A stretch of DNA of 64,000 nt, taken from positions 1,550,001 to 1,614,000 of the forward strand of contig JALBUN010000045.1 of assembly GCA_025174535.1 (NCBI GenBank), read 5' to 3'. Source of the stretch: Cantharellus purpuraceus. Its lineage: Eukaryota > Basidiomycota > Agaricomycetes > Cantharellales > Hydnaceae. The translations under genes were made by a program, and so were the position numbers. Every line of letters begins with the position of its first letter. Within the stretch, counting starts at the first letter, position 1. The notes beneath the pieces are model-generated. The model searched no databases, was not told the DNA's origin, and saw only the letters and a program-made list of their open reading frames with translations. This document shows positions 34,518 to 47,183 of this stretch, piece by piece.

Positions 34518-35924
34518 CTATACAGTACCTAAAGTGGCTCCCGTAGCCTCATCTGTGGCTGACAACATCTGGGTGTCCATCACTGACGCACTGGCGGGTA
34601 TCTTTTGTGTCACTTCCTCTTCCACGGCGTTATCTGTGCCATCCGCTTCTGCCAATGCCTTCTTCGTCGGCGTACGCTCATGCTCGGGAGTGTGCGATAG
34701 CTCCATATTAGCCTCGTTCTTGGTCTCAACTTGCGGTTCATACTCCTGAACAAATTTGATCTCTGGAGCTTCTTTAGCAGGGGGGGTCATGCCTTCTTCC
34801 TCCACCGAGATGCAAATTGCATCCACCGGGCCAAGTCTTGTCGCTGCCAGGGGGGAGGGTCCATGCCCCCTTCCCTCCGAACCTTCTATCTCTTCTCCTG
34901 TCAACTCCGTGGATCCATCTACGTCTGTCACTGTCCCAGCTTTCCAACTACTTGCTTTCAGGCTGCGCTCTCTCACCATGGCAACCCTAGCACTCCAGCC
35001 GCTTGCCTCGCTCTCCCAGCTCCCCCGACGGGAGCTACGAGGTCGAAGCGCTCTAACACTGGCATCTTCGACCTGAATTTCATCAACTTCAAGCTCTCCA
35101 TGTTGAGAACCATTGTCAAGGGCGAACTGGGACTGAGAGTCTCCTACCCATCCACTCATACGACCTCCGGGAAAGGCAAATGCAGAGGATGCCAATGTCA
35201 GCACCGAGGCGTTGTCCTGTGGGGGAGACGAAGGCCGAGGATTATAGCGAGGGTGGTGCGATGTATGCAGTGGAGCCTGGACGGTGCGGGGCTCTGGAGA
35301 ATGTGTTTCGGACCTTGAAGCTGGCGTAGTAGGAGGGAGTGCAGAAAATGTAATTGAAGCTGAATTCGAGACGCCATTACTACTTGCGTTCGAGAAGCGA
35401 GGGAGTGCTGAATGTGGAGGTGATGAAGCTATTGGTGTTGGCGGGGCCTGTGCAATATGAGCCATGCCATTTGTTCCAAGGTCGATAGATATCAGCGTTG
35501 TAGGTTTGGTACTGGCCGTTACACTTTTGAAAGTGCGAGGGTCAGATAAATATGATGAAGAAGAACGTGAAGGGGCAGGAGAAGGAGGCGACGTCGGAGG
35601 TAAAGGGCGGATAGAGGCGTCGTCGTCTGCCTCTGGGTTCGACGGTGACCATGTAGAAGAACGTGACGAGCGTGGAGGAGTTGACCGTCCAATATGTGAG
35701 ACATCGTCATCGTTGAGTATAACGTGGGTACCGTCGGAATGGCGAGGTGGTATTTCGAGCTGTTGCAATGTAGTAGCTCGGGGACGCTCCCCAGGTACAC
35801 GAACGGGTTCCTTTGCTGCACGAACTGGGTCCCTGGCTGCACGACCTGAACCACCCAATTTCTTCTGCAGCCATCCAAGGATGGGTTTGCTGCTCTGGCG
35901 TTTCACCCGTTTCTGAGGTGTCAT
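34518..35924 (-). CDS. intronless Ser/Pro-rich disordered protein, Agaricomycete-type orphan
   Basis: Single 468-aa ORF with no enzyme domain. The basic N-terminus MTPQKRVKRQSSKPILGWLQ-KKLGG resembles a nuclear or membrane-surface signal. The next 250 residues are Ser/Pro/Thr-rich. Recognisable conserved islands are MAHIAQAPPTP, SITFSALPPTTP, QAPLHTSHHPRYNPRPSSPP-QDNASVLTLASSAFAFPGG and DASVRALRPRSSRRGSWESE. The tail is acidic. I recall this island pattern from unnamed basidiomycete proteins, so the reading frame is conserved rather than random; that is memory, not a search. Function unknown. Long antisense ORFs here (34731-35318, 35464-35916) are compositional shadows. Confidence 0.78.
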   Translation of the reverse strand: MTPQKRVKRQSSKPILGWLQKKLGGSGRAARDPVRAAKEPVRVPGERPRATTLQQLEIPPRHSDGTHVILNDDDVSHIGRSTPPRSSRSSTWSPSNPEADDDASIRPLPPTSPPSPAPSRSSSSYLSDPRTFKSVTASTKPTTLISIDLGTNGMAHIAQAPPTPIASSPPHSALPRFSNASSNGVSNSASITFSALPPTTPASRSETHSPEPRTVQAPLHTSHHPRYNPRPSSPPQDNASVLTLASSAFAFPGGRMSGWVGDSQSQFALDNGSQHGELEVDEIQVEDASVRALRPRSSRRGSWESEASGWSARVAMVRERSLKASSWKAGTVTDVDGSTELTGEEIEGSEGRGHGPSPLAATRLGPVDAICISVEEEGMTPPAKEAPEIKFVQEYEPQVETKNEANMELSHTPEHERTPTKKALAEADGTDNAVEEEVTQKIPASASVMDTQMLSATDEATGATLGTV

Positions 35925-36072
35925 TGTTAGTAGACAAGTGAGTTATCGAGATGGCAGGATGGTCGCCAGTAGTACACCCAGATTATGTAAAGAGAGATAT
36001 CACCGTCGAAATACCAGCAAGTAATTAGCAGACAATCTTATTATTTCAAAGATAATCTAAAAACATCTAGTC

Positions 36073-37670
<1,598 letters not shown>

Positions 37671-38109
37671 TAAGAACTTCGATGGTGTGACTTAGGTCGG
37701 TTATTTGTTAAACTAAATGCTTGATCAACTAACCTACGAGTCAGAGTGCGACAAAATAAGCAGGATCTAGTGATCTAATAGTGGATCTCAAACTTTGTGG
37801 CGACGAGTCTCTGTCGGAGTTTGGAGACACCGTAACGTACAGTAGTATGTGATTCGAAGTACTGTATTCCTGTGCTAGTACATAACGGCACTACAGTATT
37901 TCTAGTACAATGGTTTACATGTTAGCACAACGGACAATTCAAAGCGTGAGAGATACAGAGTAAAACAAAGGTGGTGTAAGTCCAACTGAAAGGTCTATCA
38001 ATGTCCGATGTGTGTATGTGAATGAGGGTAGTTGTGTAGGCACCCACAGCTAAACTCCTTGTCACCATTGTTTCAGTGAGAGAAGTTGGTAGGCTGGCCT
38101 ACTACGGCT
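37671..38109. other. intergenic 439 bp
   Basis: Rich in short palindrome-like words (gtac, ctagtac) around 37830-37910 but with no clear hairpin or element boundary. No gene seen. Confidence 0.4.
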
Positions 38110-39053
38110 TTATGATTTCCAGTTATCATGAGAGCTGCAGGAAGAGGATGGTCTGGGTATGCGAGACGCCCTAGATTGAATATTGGATGTCGGTTGACTA
38201 CCATTCAACACGGATATAGGAGGCAGATCTGATGATTCAGAAAGGGAGAGTGCATGGATGTTTGTTCCGGTAGATATCCGGGGGAGAGGAGGGAGAGACG
38301 GTAGCGTCACAGGCGTTAAAGCCTCTGTGGGAGATATAGAACGAGGAGTCGCCTTGCGAAATTCAGGAGACTGGACGCGGGAGCTATGGGGATGCCAACG
38401 TCGACGAACGAGGGTTGATATAGGTTGATCGGCCCAGTAGGTCATGGTTGATCTAGTGCTCAAATCAATTGAATATTCGGGGCTCAGGCTCCCAAGAGAT
38501 GCCCGCCTAATAGGAGGGGATGACGAGGATGCCTAAAGAACAACCATTACTAGTCAGTTGAAGTTCTAGTCAAGCATATATGTTTTTACCCTAGAAGAAT
38601 CAACTTTCTGTTGTACTTGATCAGAACGGCTCGTCAGATCACCAGGTAAACTACAGCGTCTTGTAAATGCCTGTACCATGATGGCACAAATAAGCTCCGG
38701 ATTGAAAACGATGATACCAACTTCAAACTCACGTTGGAGGGAACGTAAGGAGTGTAACGATTGGATATATTTCTCCGACAGGAAGTGGTGGAGTTGTCGA
38801 CAGACGAAAGATGTGAAATAACAATGGAAGGTGAACGAAATATAGAAGAAGTCGCTGATCCTGGGCTGGTTAGAAATTTGCCAGACGATGCTTGACTAGA
38901 AGACAAGGAGGGTAAAGAAGGTGAAGGAGAGGAAGAGACAAAAGAAGGTGACGTTGGATAAAGAGCGTAGTGTTGCACCTCCGAATTCTCCTCACTCTCT
39001 AGTTCCAGAGAGGCGAGGAGTTCCACAAACGAGGGGAGAGCCTGAGCCATTGC
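38110..39053 (-). CDS. Ser-rich protein of unknown function
   Basis: Two or more exons. Exon 1 from ATG 39053 reads MAQALPSFVELLASLELESE, then a long Ser/Pro run (SFVSSSPSPSLPSLSSSQAS) to VPSN. A spliced exon AFTRRCSLPGDLTSRSDQVQ ends near 38594. A final exon from about 38531 (SPPIRRASLGSLSPEYSID, STMTYWADQPISTLVRRRW, LPPLPRISTG) ends CSSHDNWKS at 38110. The protein appears disordered, with short conserved-looking islands and several RRxS phosphosite-like motifs. A second ATG 12 nt upstream (39065) is possible. No family recognised, so the exon model is tentative. Confidence 0.6.
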
Positions 39054-39065
39054 TGGTGGCGTCAC

Positions 39066-40457
39066 AGTGGGCGACTTCTTTCACAGGTCTTTAGATACTT
39101 TATAAATATCGTAGAGGCGTGGTCCCTAGAAACATATGTTTGATGCGCTCCAGTGTACCCCTGAGCGAGAGACCGCCGTCGATCCAGTTATGAGGACCGT
39201 ACAGCAAAGACGTCGTCGTTACCTAGCACCGTCGCTGCAGATCATTGATTGTCGTTGACATTGTTGGGATCAACTAGAAGTAAACTCGATCTGGATAGAG
39301 CCAGGAGGCTATGCAATAAATCCTGGGTGTGAGCCTCCTTGCGTGCGTTTCCAGTTATTCAAGCATGTGGTAATCCAATCAATGGAGTGGTGATCCGAGT
39401 TAACTTGTTTACGGGCGCTTTCTTCAAGTTGTGTGGGTGCCAGTCATAATTCATACTACAGCCTTGTCACCTTGGCCAGATCCCAGAGAGGACGGGTGGA
39501 ACCTCTTGGAAACTGCGAAGAGCCTAACTGAGTCTCTAAGATATCGTTACTGCATTATTGAGAAGCCGATTATTTCTCTAAGATATATATACCCCCTCTC
39601 CTCTCTCCCCGCGAGGCATATACCCTAGTGACGACGACGTCCAGATCGGGTCTAGTATTAACGATAGAGTGGACGAGTTACTGACGCCGGCTAATACATA
39701 TAAGAACAACATATGGCAGCGAACATAGCTCTAGTCAGTGTCGGCGAACATCCAATTAATCGAGAGCCAGCGAAATGATGCGCTGATCAGTGTCACCCGG
39801 GATACCGCGTGCACCGTATTTGACAGTTCCACAGCTACCTGAGTATGTAGGGATACATTCGTTCCCAGCCATGCGAGCATGTAGCAGCAGCACGAACAGG
39901 ACCCTAAACACACTAGATGAATTGATGACGGCCCGGGGAATCTACGAAACCAGCAGGCGCCCGAGACTCAGCAGTGCTAGAAAGACGAATTGAGCTCCTA
40001 CCCAGGAGCAGGAGCAGGAATTCATGACGTACATCTGGTGCCCCTTGACAGTGTCGTATGGCGTTAATTGCTCGGCTAGCGTGATACTGTAGTCTTGTCA
40101 AAGTTCCCGTCCTGTCGCCATGACAACGCAGATGGCGTTTGAATGCTAAAATAACACGTATGGTTTGGGGACGACTAGCCAGGAGCGAGGCCCATGCAAG
40201 CGACGCGAAAAAGGTGCAGGTGGATGCCACTCTGTTCGATACAGTATCATCTGTCCTTGCGTCATGCAGTGTTATATCAAAGAGATGATAACGTATGCAT
40301 GTGAATACTTTACTCAAGTACTCACTGGACATACCTGGCAAGTTCTGTTGCAGGTGTTCTGATACTTACGTCAATAGTGTGCAAGCGAACTTCTGATCTG
40401 CATGACTCACAATACAATTATGGTATATATCAACTCCGACTTAGCTTCGTTTCCAAC
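39066..40457. other. 1.4 kb intergenic, no gene recognised
   Basis: Only unsupported ORFs. The longest, minus 39913-40341 (142 codons), has no family motif and irregular composition. A pyrimidine-rich block with two copies of ctctaagatat lies at about 39532-39590. Confidence 0.4.
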
Positions 40458-41059
40458 ATGCTACCTTGTGCAACTTGCGAGGAAACTGAAAATCTAAACC
40501 GACAGGAGACTGCCACAGAAGTGAATGTCACTTCTGACATCCAAGCATTCATACCGCCCTCCCCAAATTCCATGAAGCCTTCTGTCATTATTGAGTTCTG
40601 CACCAGAGTGTGTAATTGAGTACTATCGTCAGCTGGTTGCTCTGACGCGACGGAAACTTATAGTGCCGATGGTAAGCCATAGATGTACAGAGTATGACAC
40701 CCATTTACTTGGCCACCTCGTCAAGGTTGCACAGAGCAACTTGGATGCTTACTGAATTGATGCTGACCTTTCCTGCTCCTACACTTATGTCGATCTCCTT
40801 GGTTCCCTTGGACTCTCCGGAAACAGGTGGCCGTTTCCGTATATGGCTTCTCTCAGAGAATGAAACGGCGCTGGTGTGGGATCGAAAAACAGAAGGGGGA
40901 TTCCCCGAGTTGAAGGACTTGGTTTGTTGAATCATGTGATCTGTGGAGCCAACGTATTAACTGTTCTGTGGTTTGGCTCAGAAACAGCGGGTGAGGGATC
41001 GTGTAGACCCCGGGCGTCGTTTGGGCCATTCTGACAGGCATACGAAACGAGAGTTGTAG
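40458..41059 (+). CDS. Rdx-family (SelW/SelT/SelH-like) thioredoxin-fold protein
   Basis: Small thioredoxin-like redox protein. Exons 40458-40607, 40664-40671, 40726-40921 and 40982-41059 join to 143 aa in frame. After a polar N-terminus the Rdx core starts at PSVIIEFC and gives the redox motif C-T-R-C, followed by RWLHRATWMLTELML. TFPAPTLMSISLVPLDSPET, GGRFRIWLL and VWDRKTEGGFPELKDL come next, then KQRVRDRVDPGRRLGHSDR. Cysteine is used where animal SelW has selenocysteine, as expected in fungi. The second cysteine comes entirely from the 8-nt exon. Its partner and substrate are unknown. It lies 345 bp upstream of STU1. Confidence 0.85.
40664..40671 (+). other. 8-nt coding micro-exon of the Rdx gene (second redox Cys)
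   Basis: Flanked by acttatag and gtaagc. It encodes Cys-Arg plus two bases of Trp. It is required to give CTRCRWLHRATW. The upstream intron (56 nt) contains a ctctgac branch-like word. Confidence 0.75.
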
Positions 41060-41165
41060 ACTGCTGTATTCTCAAAACTAGCGGCTGAGGACACTGGGGC
41101 GTTGTGTGGGCCATTTCGTCAAACATATATATGTACGAAATGAGAATTGCAGACTGCAATACTAC
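40982..41165 (+). repeat. diverged tandem duplication of the Rdx terminal exon, about 90 bp per copy
   Basis: Copy 1 (40982-41073) is the last coding exon plus the bases after its stop. Copy 2 (about 41074-41165) repeats aaac(t)agcgg, gggcgt..tgggccatt, tacgaaa.gaga.ttg and agactgc with many substitutions and small indels. Copy 2 lies outside the predicted CDS. Confidence 0.6.
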
Positions 41166-41404
41166 ACTTGTTCTCAGACTCAGGAACCATTGAGTACTTG
41201 AGTATTGAATATTAAATGAAAGAATTGTAGGCAGCTCTAGTAACTAGTACCTATGCCTCTAGTACTTTGAACATATGAATATCTAATCAATCAGTGGCGC
41301 AAGTGCTATTAAGATCTTGAGAGCTTACAGTACTAAAGCACGCAACCACGTGGAAACGTGACGCGTAACGCAAGATTCCAGACGCGTCTCTCTCCTCAGC
41401 AACG

Positions 41405-44400
41405 ATGAGCACTAGTGAGGAACGGCTCGCGCTCCTCATCTTGAAATGCAAGTCATCTAGTGAGTTCTTCAGGAAGCATGTGAATCGCTTTTTGTCAAAA
41501 TGATGTCGTACGGTAGGCGACGTAGATACTAAAGTAGATGCAGTATCCAAATTGCAGGCGGAACTCGAGTTTGGAGAAGAGGCAGGTCCAATTAGTGTGT
41601 GTTCGCTCACAGTTACTCATAGATGCAATAACGTTGTAGCTCTTCGATGTCGATGGGCTAATTTCATGCTTGAAAGCTTGCTTGCGAACACCTAATCAAC
41701 ATCTTAGTACCGCAACTCTATCTGCCATTCCACCGTTGTTTTCATTGCTTGTCAAGCATTCTTCTACTCCTACTACTAATCCCTCGTTCTCTTCTTTGAC
41801 CTCAACATCATCTGCCGACTTTGTGGTCTTGCGCCAGGCGTTGAATGCGTTTTTACCTTCTGGTGGTATTATCGAGAGGCTCGGAGACAACCGAGAAAAG
41901 GCGAGAGACAAGGCGAGGGAAGCTCTTCTAGCTGTTGGGTTCGTTGTTTTCAAGGCCTGTGGACCTCCCGCTGCCGGCTCGTCTCGTGGCAAGGAAGCCA
42001 AAGGCATCGAGAGCCCGCTTCAGATATATGAGCGATGTTTGAGAGAGCAAGGATTAGCCAGTAAGAGCTGGAGGGTCAGAGAACAGGTATCATTCTGTTA
42101 TTACGCACAATGCATCACCTGAAGATGCTTTCTAGTCTATCCTAACACTCGTTCAATTACGACGAAGCCATCCGCTGTTTCCTCTCCGGCCTTTCCTTTC
42201 CCCTCTAGTTGAAGCTCTTGAAGACGGTGATGGCACTGTACGTGAATGTGCTCGACAGTCTGTTGTGGAAATCTTCACTGGTCAAGGTGTAACCGATGCT
42301 GCACGCACTGATCTGAAGAAAGAGATGACAAAGAAGAGCGTTCGCAAAACTATTGTGGATAATGTTTTGATTAAGTTGCTGAGCGGCGAAGGGCGAAATA
42401 CGCCGTCAGGTGACAGCATGGATGGCAAGGAAGACCCACGCCTATCAGCCTCGACTGCTCATAAACCTTCTGCGCCGTTTGTACCTATCACAGGACGGCC
42501 TGTAAGTCAGAATATGCCGACCGACCTGGACGTGCCTGCAAGTCGTGCCGGCGAAGTACAGTCCGGAGATGCCGAGGTGAACCCAGTTTATGTGAGCCCT
42601 TACGTTCTATACAAGACACGTACTTAGCTTTTACAGGTTGCATCATCCCGGGATCTCGAGAACGAATTTCTGAGTATGCTCCCCCATTTTGAAGTCTGTC
42701 TATCATGTCTATTGCGCCATTCAATTCTGATTTACGGCTCTCGTTAGGGAAAGGAAACAGAACATAACTGGCTGGTGCGAGAACGATCTATCATCCGAAT
42801 AAGAGGCATGTTGAAAGGAGATGCACATTCACGATATCCGGAAACCTTCATAGCAGGTCTCAGGAACGGAGTACTAGAAGCCACACTCAAAGCCGTGGGA
42901 GCCAATTTGCACTGGTACATTGTATTTATCTGATGACAGCCCAACAGCTCGCTAGTCTCCGCACAACAGTTGCTGCATGCACCTGTTCGCTGTATAGCGA
43001 CCTTGCTGTGTCGTTGGCTTCAGGCCTAGACCCTTTTGTCGAAACTCTTCTTATACCGCTTTTGAGGATGGCAGGATTCACAAAGAAGATCATTGCCACG
43101 CAATCACAAGAGGTTGTCGACTCCATTCTTATCCACACTTCATGTCATCCTCGACAGAGTCTTTCTCTTTTATGGGCGTCTGTACAAGAGAAAACTGTTC
43201 AGGCCCGTGTATTCGCTGCGGGACATGTGAAGACTTATGTGGATTGTCATGGGATGCGATCGAAGCATTCTATTGAATCCACAGGTGGCGTGGATTTGTT
43301 AGAAAAATGCGTGCGGAAGGGCCTCGCGGATCCCAACCCTGGCGTGCGAGAGAAAGCAAGGAGCTCATTTTGGTCCTTTGAAGGTATCTGGAAAGAAAGG
43401 GGATTGGCCATCTTAGAAAGCTTGGATGCAACTGCTAGAAAACAATTGCAGAGTGTGTGCCCTGTGTCATTGGAGGAACTTGGTCTCCCGAAGCCTTCCA
43501 CCCCTACGAACAAGAAGACCAGTGTTGCTGCAGCTATTGCTGCTAGTCGGGCGAAAGCAAAACAGATTGCGACAGCCCCCCCTACATTGCGTCATCAAGC
43601 TACTGCTACTTCGCACGCACAAGCGTCGCGAGCAACGTCCCCCCCTGCGCCAACTAAACGACCGATTTCTCCCATTGTGACTCCTCGGAATCCTTCACCA
43701 TCACCGCGAGCGGGGTCTCCATCGTCTCCCAGGCCATCAATGCTTCGAGCGAGTACCAACACTGCTACGATAGGGCGTGATCCTCAGCGGACAAGGTCGC
43801 CAATGTCGTTGTCGCCTTCGCCGCCTCCTTCACCAACCACCGGAACACATCGACGTCGTACATCGTCACCTCTTATGAACCAAACAACAATTCGTGCCGT
43901 TGTCCAGCAAAGTCAGCCCATGTCAAATCCACTTACATCGTCTGGTTCTGGCAAATATTTCCATCCTCGAACTTCATCGGCATTGAGAACGCCTATGCTC
44001 CCTACAGCAACCTCCAACCAGATGGGATCGCTCAGACACGGTTTCCCCGGCGACCTGGACCAATCTCTTCTAATGGCAACTTCCATTCCTCTTCCATCGG
44101 AGAGTGACCCAGCGGATGACGAGTCAGTTAACTTGATGACCTTTTCCGCACCTTGGGAGTTGTCACAGCCACCCAGTCAATTGGCAACATCTTTGGATTC
44201 TACACCATCTTCGTCTCGTATCAACCATGTTCCCCACTCAGTGGTGGAAGATGCGCTACGTGCCCGGGCTGCTCAGGCAGAAAGTGCCGCTGCACAGCTT
44301 TTGGAACTCGTGGACCCTGATGATGGCCAACACGTTTCTCCAATCCCTCCCTCTTTGCTACCCAATAACGGCTCGACACCAAAACCTCTGTCTCGAACGT

Positions 44401-45785
44401 TGACTGGACCACCTGTGACACCCATCAACCAAGCCAGTGCCATTATGAGAGAAGCGGCGTTGTTCAAGGATAGCCCTGCGTATAGTGGCGGTTCTCCATC
44501 GATATTCGAAGTAATCGAGGAACGAAAGCATCAGACCGGCTGGTGGCTGAAGAGAATGAGTAGTGCGTGTCTTATCGCAATTGCCTTACCTGCGTTGTAA
44601 CTTTTCTCAGTCATCGATCAGAGAGCTTCAATCAGTCCTGATATTGCTCAGCGCGTCCAGGAACTTGAAGAATATACGACAGCTTTGGAGAATGGCACAG
44701 CTAACCTTCATAACTTGCGAAAATTGATTCTTTTATGCCACCGAAACCCAGGTCACGACCCGATATCACCTCCCACCAGCCCATCATCTCGTAAGATTGG
44801 AGTCGCTAATGGGGTCCTGATGTCTCCTATCAGCCCTTCCCCGCTCCCTACAAACTCGGGAAGAGGCATGCTTCCCGTCATGCTAGGCGACATTTGGGAA
44901 CGGGGGATTCGCTCCGAAAGACTTTTCAATGCATTGTGTACGTTTTTACAGTCAGATAAGGCATGTTTTGTATTACTGCATATATCCATATTCCAGTTCA
45001 CTGAAGCATCACCAGGATAAGGAGATTCTTGAGCATGGGTTATTCGTTTTGTGGGAAATGCTGCCACATCTTGATGGCCGCGATACCGACATATTTGCCC
45101 TACTGTTACGCTTGCGCTACGCCCAGGACTTCAATGTGAGTAGGTCATTTATATCCAATGATGTAGATTCAGTGAGTGAGCTATAGGTCGACGAGGGTAC
45201 ACTCACAATTCGTGACGCGCAAGTTGAATTGATGAACGAGAGGAATTACACACTCTACGGTCTCTCGACAATGGATCTTTGCTTGAAATCTTTTTTGGGA
45301 CAGCCTATCCCATCACAAGCTTCGCACGACGCAAAGTTACGAGCACATGCATTTAGCCTTGTCACTATGGCGAAGTTCATAATCAGGTTGCCTGCCGATA
45401 TATTGGAGGAGGAGCTTCCCAAGATCAAACTGACATTGACAGACGTACGGTCATGCATTTCTTGTGTGCAAACATGGTGGATCTATAACATGTGACTGTA
45501 TAGGCTTATATGAATTCCGAAGCCATGGTTCGGCAAGCCGCTACGACAGCGATCACAGCTGCACAGGTAATCCTGCAAGATGAAACTCACCTATTCGCAC
45601 TTCTGGAACCATTACCTGATGACAAGAAGAACCTTCTCACATACTTCTTCGAGAAGAACCATGCTCGGGGTATTGTGGAACGCGTAGGTGAAAATCGAGG
45701 TGACTCTGGTATGGAAAAGCTCTCCAAGGAAATGGATCGTTTGGACCAAAGAATTTCCACACCACCCAAGCACCAATGCCCTTGA
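41405..45785 (+). CDS. STU1: CLASP/STU1 microtubule-stabilising protein
   Basis: TOG-array protein binding microtubule plus ends and the spindle. [17 protein letters not shown] splices (41461 region) to [20 protein letters not shown], then [19 protein letters not shown] and [15 protein letters not shown]. Further HEAT-like repeats follow ([66 protein letters not shown]). The second TOG ([60 protein letters not shown]) is typical CLASP_N. A long Ser/Pro/Arg-rich microtubule-binding region spans about 43500-44500. A C-terminal helical domain follows ([37 protein letters not shown]). It ends PPKHQCP. About twelve introns. It converges with the rhomboid gene. Confidence 0.92.
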
Positions 45786-45913
45786 CTGAATCCATCATAT
45801 ATAGTTTTTGCAGCCTCTCGTTAATTTCCTATGGTCACACCTTTCTGAGAACCCGTCCATGTTGATACCACTAACAAGAGGAAAGACAATAATAACATGT
45901 ATGTAACAAGCTT

Positions 45914-47183
45914 CTAAAATGTTGGGAATCGACCAGTTATACGAACAAAGTATGCTAGGCCAGATAACATCCCAGCGAGATGACTGATTTCGCTAATTCC
46001 AGTTTGCTGCACAGGTTGAAAAGCAAGCTCTGATAAGATATATTAGTGGATAGCATCAAGTTGACTCACTTGCTCCGTGACAGCATTGAAGAAATCATAA
46101 GCAAACAAACCAGTAACGCAACCCCAGGCAGGAACTGGAATAATACCGAAGACCAAAAACTTTGCTCTTGGCGCAGCGCATGCCATGAATGAAATCACCG
46201 AGTAAATGGCTCCTGGATGGATTTCAAATAGCAAGAACTGCAACAAATGAATCTGTACGCACCACTGGCGCCATGTACAACACGCCTTTTGTCCAAAACT
46301 ATCTCGTTCACAAAAATTGTGACTAAACTAGAAACAATTCCACCTAACATAGGTTCAACGGGACAACAATAAATGAGAAGACAAAACCGTACCGCCGAGA
46401 TACAATGTAAGAAACGACACGTTGCCGAGAATCTGGATTACGGGTGGAGCCATAAAGTAGAAAGTCAGAGCATTCATAAAGATGTGACTGGTCGCCTGAT
46501 TGGAGAAGCAAGCAGTTAACAATGTCCAACTGCATAGTGTTAAAGCCTAAGCGCAAATAGAGAACAGAAATAACAGAGCTCACAATCGACCTTCTTTCCA
46601 GTTCTGCCAAGATAAAGTAAAATTCTTGTACAGTCCTGACAGAATGGTTAGGTCATTCTCGGTTTTCTTGGTTACCACTCAGTCAAGGTGGTCGACTTTT
46701 AAAACAAATACTCACCGCTCGAAAAATTCCGACATTCCATAAAATATACACAACGCCATTAAGTCCCAGCACAGTCCATAGGACGACGCTTGACGGCAGA
46801 GCATTGATAGTTGCTTTCAGGTGAGAAAAGAAGTTTTCACTCTTGTGAGGTTCTCCTCCTGGCCTTTTATTCGGGAAATATGTTCTACGGAGATGGAGCG
46901 TATAGGAATGTGAGAAATAGCGAGAGTGTGGCCATTGCGGTGCATTAGTATGTGGCGCACTACTACTGCGAATCGTAGCAATACCCGATAAACACAGGGA
47001 ACGGGGTCGATATGAAGAGAACGCCGTGTGAGATATTCCCGCAGTCCATGCAGGAGCAAGCAGAGTTATGTGCCTTGGTAGGGGTCCTAAAGAGAGGTTC
47101 ATTGCGAGCGTAGGACTCGGTGTCACAGTAAGTAGGCGGCGCGTGACAGACGCGTGACGAAGCGGTTGAAGGTATTTCATCAT
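45914..47183 (-). CDS. PCP1: mitochondrial rhomboid protease PCP1/PARL
   Basis: Inner-membrane serine protease processing proteins such as Mgm1 and Ccp1. The start is placed at ATG 47183 or 47180: MMKYLQPLRHASVTRRLL is an Arg-rich presequence. A long hydrophilic N-terminal part precedes LPSSVVLWTVLGLNGVVYIL (TM). Other core parts are SHIFMNALTFYFMAPP, VHGASGAIYSVISFMAC with the GxSG catalytic serine, and AWGCVTGLFAYDFFNA. ISEISHLAGMLSGLAYFVRI carries the catalytic His, and the C-terminus is GRFPTF. The GASG motif is split by an intron (46220-46270 region). About six introns. Its start codon overlaps that of the divergent CDT2-like gene. Confidence 0.92.

Noticed and set aside
34731..35318. 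Long plus-strand ORF opposite the disordered gene
   Set aside because: Antisense shadow of the Ser/Pro-rich minus-strand CDS; its composition is unlike a protein and it has no family motif. The same applies to 35464-35916.
39913..40341. 142-codon minus ORF
   Set aside because: No family similarity, no supporting exons, and irregular composition.
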